Shown: positions 32,385 to 34,626 of the stretch, piece after piece
How positions within the stretch are numbered: position 1 is the stretch's first letter
Layout of the letters: every line of letters starts with the position of its first letter
Assembly: GCA_023958095.1 (NCBI GenBank)
Contig: JAMLGJ010000032.1
Span: 1 to 34,626, forward strand
Reading direction: 5' to 3'
DNA length: 34,626 bases
Origin: Microthrixaceae bacterium
Lineage (GTDB): Bacteria > Actinomycetota > Acidimicrobiia > Acidimicrobiales > Microtrichaceae
Position numbers and translations under genes: made by a program
The notes under the pieces: model-generated
What the model was told of the DNA's origin: nothing
Seen by the model: only the letters and a program-made list of their open reading frames with translations
Database searches by the model: none

Positions 32385-33068
32385 ATGTCTTCAGAGACCC
32401 TGCTCCTCGTGGACGACGAGGAGAACCTCCGCACGATGCTCGAAGCGGCGCTGCGCCACCACGGGTTCCAGGTGGAGACCGCAGCGAACGGTCGCGACGC
32501 CCTCGAGCGCGTTCCGCAGGTGCGTCCCGACCTGATCGTGCTCGACGTCATGTTGCCGGACCTCGACGGCTTCGAGGTCTGCCGTCGCCTGCGTACCGAC
32601 GGGAACCACACCCCTGTGCTGTTCCTGACCGCGAAGGACGCCACCGAGGACAAGGTCCGGGGCCTCACACTCGGCGGTGACGACTACCTCGTGAAGCCGT
32701 TCAGCCTCGACGAGTTGGTTGCGCGCACCCAGGCGCTGCTTCGCAGGTCCGGGCTGGTTCGCCGCGACGACACGGTGCTGCGCTGTGGTGACCTGGAACT
32801 GGATGACGACGCCCACCGGGTGCAGCGCGGCGACCGGGAGATGTCGCTGTCACCCACCGAGTACAACCTGTTGCGCTACCTGTTGGTCAACAAGGACCGG
32901 GTGCTGTCCAAAGCGCAGATCCTCGACCATGTGTGGCAGTACGACTTCGGCGGCGACGGCGGTGTCGTGGAGACCTACATCGGCTACCTGCGCCGCAAGC
33001 TGGACGACGGCGAACCGAAGCTGATCCACACCGTGCGAGGGGTGGGCTACTCGATCAGGGAGCCCTGA
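32385..33068 (+). CDS. OmpR/PhoB-family response regulator, PhoP-like
   Basis: 227 aa. Receiver domain with acidic pocket D10/D11, phosphoacceptor D54 (IVLDVMLP) and the conserved lysine in LVKPFS; C-terminal winged-helix domain with LSPTEYNLLRYLLVNKDRVLSK and ILDHVWQYDFGGD. The DNA-binding domain is strikingly like M. tuberculosis PhoP (recalled from memory), supported by PhoP-box-like repeats in its promoter. It is phosphorylated by the histidine kinase that begins 4 nt downstream. The ATG at 32385 gives MSSETLLLVDDEEN; an upstream in-frame ATG at 32313 would run through the operator and is rejected. The inducing signal is not known. Confidence 0.94.
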   Translation: MSSETLLLVDDEENLRTMLEAALRHHGFQVETAANGRDALERVPQVRPDLIVLDVMLPDLDGFEVCRRLRTDGNHTPVLFLTAKDATEDKVRGLTLGGDDYLVKPFSLDELVARTQALLRRSGLVRRDDTVLRCGDLELDDDAHRVQRGDREMSLSPTEYNLLRYLLVNKDRVLSKAQILDHVWQYDFGGDGGVVETYIGYLRRKLDDGEPKLIHTVRGVGYSIREP

Positions 33069-33072
33069 GCGG

Positions 33073-34527
33073 ATGTCGCTGCGCACGAGGGTCATCGCCG
33101 CTGTGCTGCTGATCGCGGCGCTGCTGGTGACGGTTCTGGTGTTCATGACGCGCACGGTGGAGAACAACCTGATCGCACAGATCGACGACGAGCTGCTGAA
33201 GGCCACCGGGCCGGTGCGGCTCTACGGGGAGGAGAGGAGTCCCGGGCAGGACCCCGTGCCACCCGACGGCGAAGGCGGGTTTCCGCAACCACCGGTGGAT
33301 GCCGAGGAGGATCCGCGCAGGCCCCTATCCACGCTGTGGATCGGGGTCGTGGCCGGAGGTGAGCTCCAGACGGTGATCGAGCCGGGCGAGGCCCAGGACA
33401 TCGACGGCCGACCGGACCTCTCGGTCGCGGATGCCGAGGCGAACGCCGGCGAGGGACCCCTGACGGTGCAGAGCACCACGTCGGACAGTCGTTGGCGTGC
33501 GGTCGTGGGCACCACCGGCGGCGACACGGTCACGGTCATCGCCCTGCCACTCGACTCCGTGGACGACAGCATCTCGCAGCTCGTGCGGATGGAAGTGGTC
33601 GCAGCATTCGGCATCTTCGCGTTCCTGGCGCTGGTTGCGTTCTGGGTCATCCGCCTCGGTGTGCGCCCGCTCAACCGGATGACCCACGTGGCAACGGCGA
33701 TCGCCGCCGGGGACTTGAGCCAGCGCGTGCCCGAGGCCACACCGGGAACCGAGGCGGCCGAACTGGGCGAGGCACTCAACTCGATGCTCGGCAGCATCGA
33801 GGAGACCTTCGAGGAGCGCCGCGAGGTGGAGCAGCGCCTGAGGCGGTTCGTCGGGGATGCCTCCCATGAGCTCCGGACACCGATCGCCACGATCCGCGGC
33901 TATGCGGAGCTCTACCGCAGCGGAGCACTCGAGGACGACGGCAGCCTCGATGACGCGATGGAGCGCACCGAGGCCGAGGCGGTGCGGATGGGAGGCCTCG
34001 TGGACGACCTGTTGGCGTTGGCCCGCATGGACCAGCGCCAACCGCTGGACCTCGGGGAGGTGGACCTGGCGGAGCTCGCCGCCGATGCGGTGGAGGACTG
34101 CCGGGCCATGGACCCGGAACGCTCCGTGACCCTGGAGGCCGAGGTGCCGGTGCCCGTACGGGTCGAGGAAGCCCGGATCAGACAGGTCCTCGCGAACCTG
34201 GTCGCCAACGCGGTCGTGCACACGCCGAGCAGCGCGGCGATCGTCATCCGGGTTCGCCCCGGCGACGACGGCGGGGGTCACCTGGAGGTCTGCGACGATG
34301 GCCCAGGAATGGACTCCGAGGTGGCTTCGCGGGCCTTCGAACGCTTCTTCCGCGCGGAGAAGTCCAGGTCGCGGGAGCATGGCGGGAGTGGGCTCGGACT
34401 GTCGATCGTGGACTCGATCGTGCGCGCCCATGGAGGAACGGCAACCCTTCGCTCTGCCCCGGGTCGGGGAACCTGTGTGATGGTCGATCTGCCCCGCACG
34501 GCTGATCCAGCCTCTCCTGCGAACTGA
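33073..34527 (+). CDS. Sensor histidine kinase, partner of the PhoP-like regulator
   Basis: 484 aa membrane kinase. Membrane helices at about 7-26 and 172-195 flank a 145-residue extracytoplasmic sensor region rich in Pro, Glu and Asp. Then come a HAMP linker, the HisKA domain with phosphorylated H265 in DASHELRTPIATIRGYAELY, and the HATPase domain with N-box NLVANAVVH, G1 DDGPGMD and G2 GGSGLGLSIV. It autophosphorylates in response to an envelope signal and passes phosphate to D54 of the regulator. The gene is complete and ends 4 nt before the poly-G tract, so anything downstream is lost. Confidence 0.94.
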   Translation: MSLRTRVIAAVLLIAALLVTVLVFMTRTVENNLIAQIDDELLKATGPVRLYGEERSPGQDPVPPDGEGGFPQPPVDAEEDPRRPLSTLWIGVVAGGELQTVIEPGEAQDIDGRPDLSVADAEANAGEGPLTVQSTTSDSRWRAVVGTTGGDTVTVIALPLDSVDDSISQLVRMEVVAAFGIFAFLALVAFWVIRLGVRPLNRMTHVATAIAAGDLSQRVPEATPGTEAAELGEALNSMLGSIEETFEERREVEQRLRRFVGDASHELRTPIATIRGYAELYRSGALEDDGSLDDAMERTEAEAVRMGGLVDDLLALARMDQRQPLDLGEVDLAELAADAVEDCRAMDPERSVTLEAEVPVPVRVEEARIRQVLANLVANAVVHTPSSAAIVIRVRPGDDGGGHLEVCDDGPGMDSEVASRAFERFFRAEKSRSREHGGSGLGLSIVDSIVRAHGGTATLRSAPGRGTCVMVDLPRTADPASPAN

Positions 34528-34531
34528 TCGT

Positions 34532-34626
<95 letters not shown>

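Overview
The window reads as chromosomal DNA of a high-GC actinobacterium: about two-thirds G+C, pervasive G/C third positions, many GTG/TTG starts and actinobacterial families (WS/DGAT acyltransferase, FadD19-like ligase, mycofactocin genes, PhoP-type regulator). The gene mix would suit an Acidimicrobiia-like lineage, but that is inference without marker genes. It holds 33 protein-coding genes, no recognisable rRNA, tRNA, CRISPR array, prophage or insertion sequence. Both ends are low-complexity: six 12-bp G-rich tandem units at 14-85 and 95 bases of only G and C from 34532, the latter probably a sequencing or assembly artefact. The window therefore looks like an entire contig.

Left part (131-11765): an ABC-F ATPase, a divergent Lrp regulator/LysE exporter pair, a minus-strand lipid pair (WS/DGAT then acyl-CoA ligase), and divergently acetoacetyl-CoA synthetase, a PAS-GGDEF diguanylate cyclase and an HtrA-like protease lipoprotein.

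Centre (11762-21224): six minus-strand genes (alpha/beta hydrolase, nitrobindin-like protein, amidohydrolase, NDMA-dependent alcohol dehydrogenase, MoxR ATPase, VWA protein) lie back to back with a plus-strand mycofactocin core (mftA, mftB, mftC), a DUF1971 protein and a carotenoid-cleavage-type oxygenase. mftD, mftE and mftF are absent from the window. The alcohol dehydrogenase belongs to the class that depends on mycofactocin, so the two strands probably serve one redox system. The MoxR/VWA junction has a slippery heptamer G_GGA_AAA, a 6-nt spacer holding the stop codon and a GC hairpin, and the VWA frame has no ATG, GTG or TTG start at the junction. This is the strongest candidate for something new here: a frameshift-fused MoxR-VWA protein.

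Right part (21257-34527): an XRE-cupin regulator divergent from a methyltransferase with a clear promoter/operator, a DinB-like protein, a diiron ferritin-like protein, a UPF0126/TRIC membrane protein, a SnoaL-like protein, a serine hydrolase overlapping a Gfo/Idh/MocA oxidoreductase, a cytochrome P450, another methyltransferase, an asparagine-synthetase-like protein with both active sites degraded, a YceI protein, and a PhoP-like two-component system with PhoP-box-like repeats in its own promoter.
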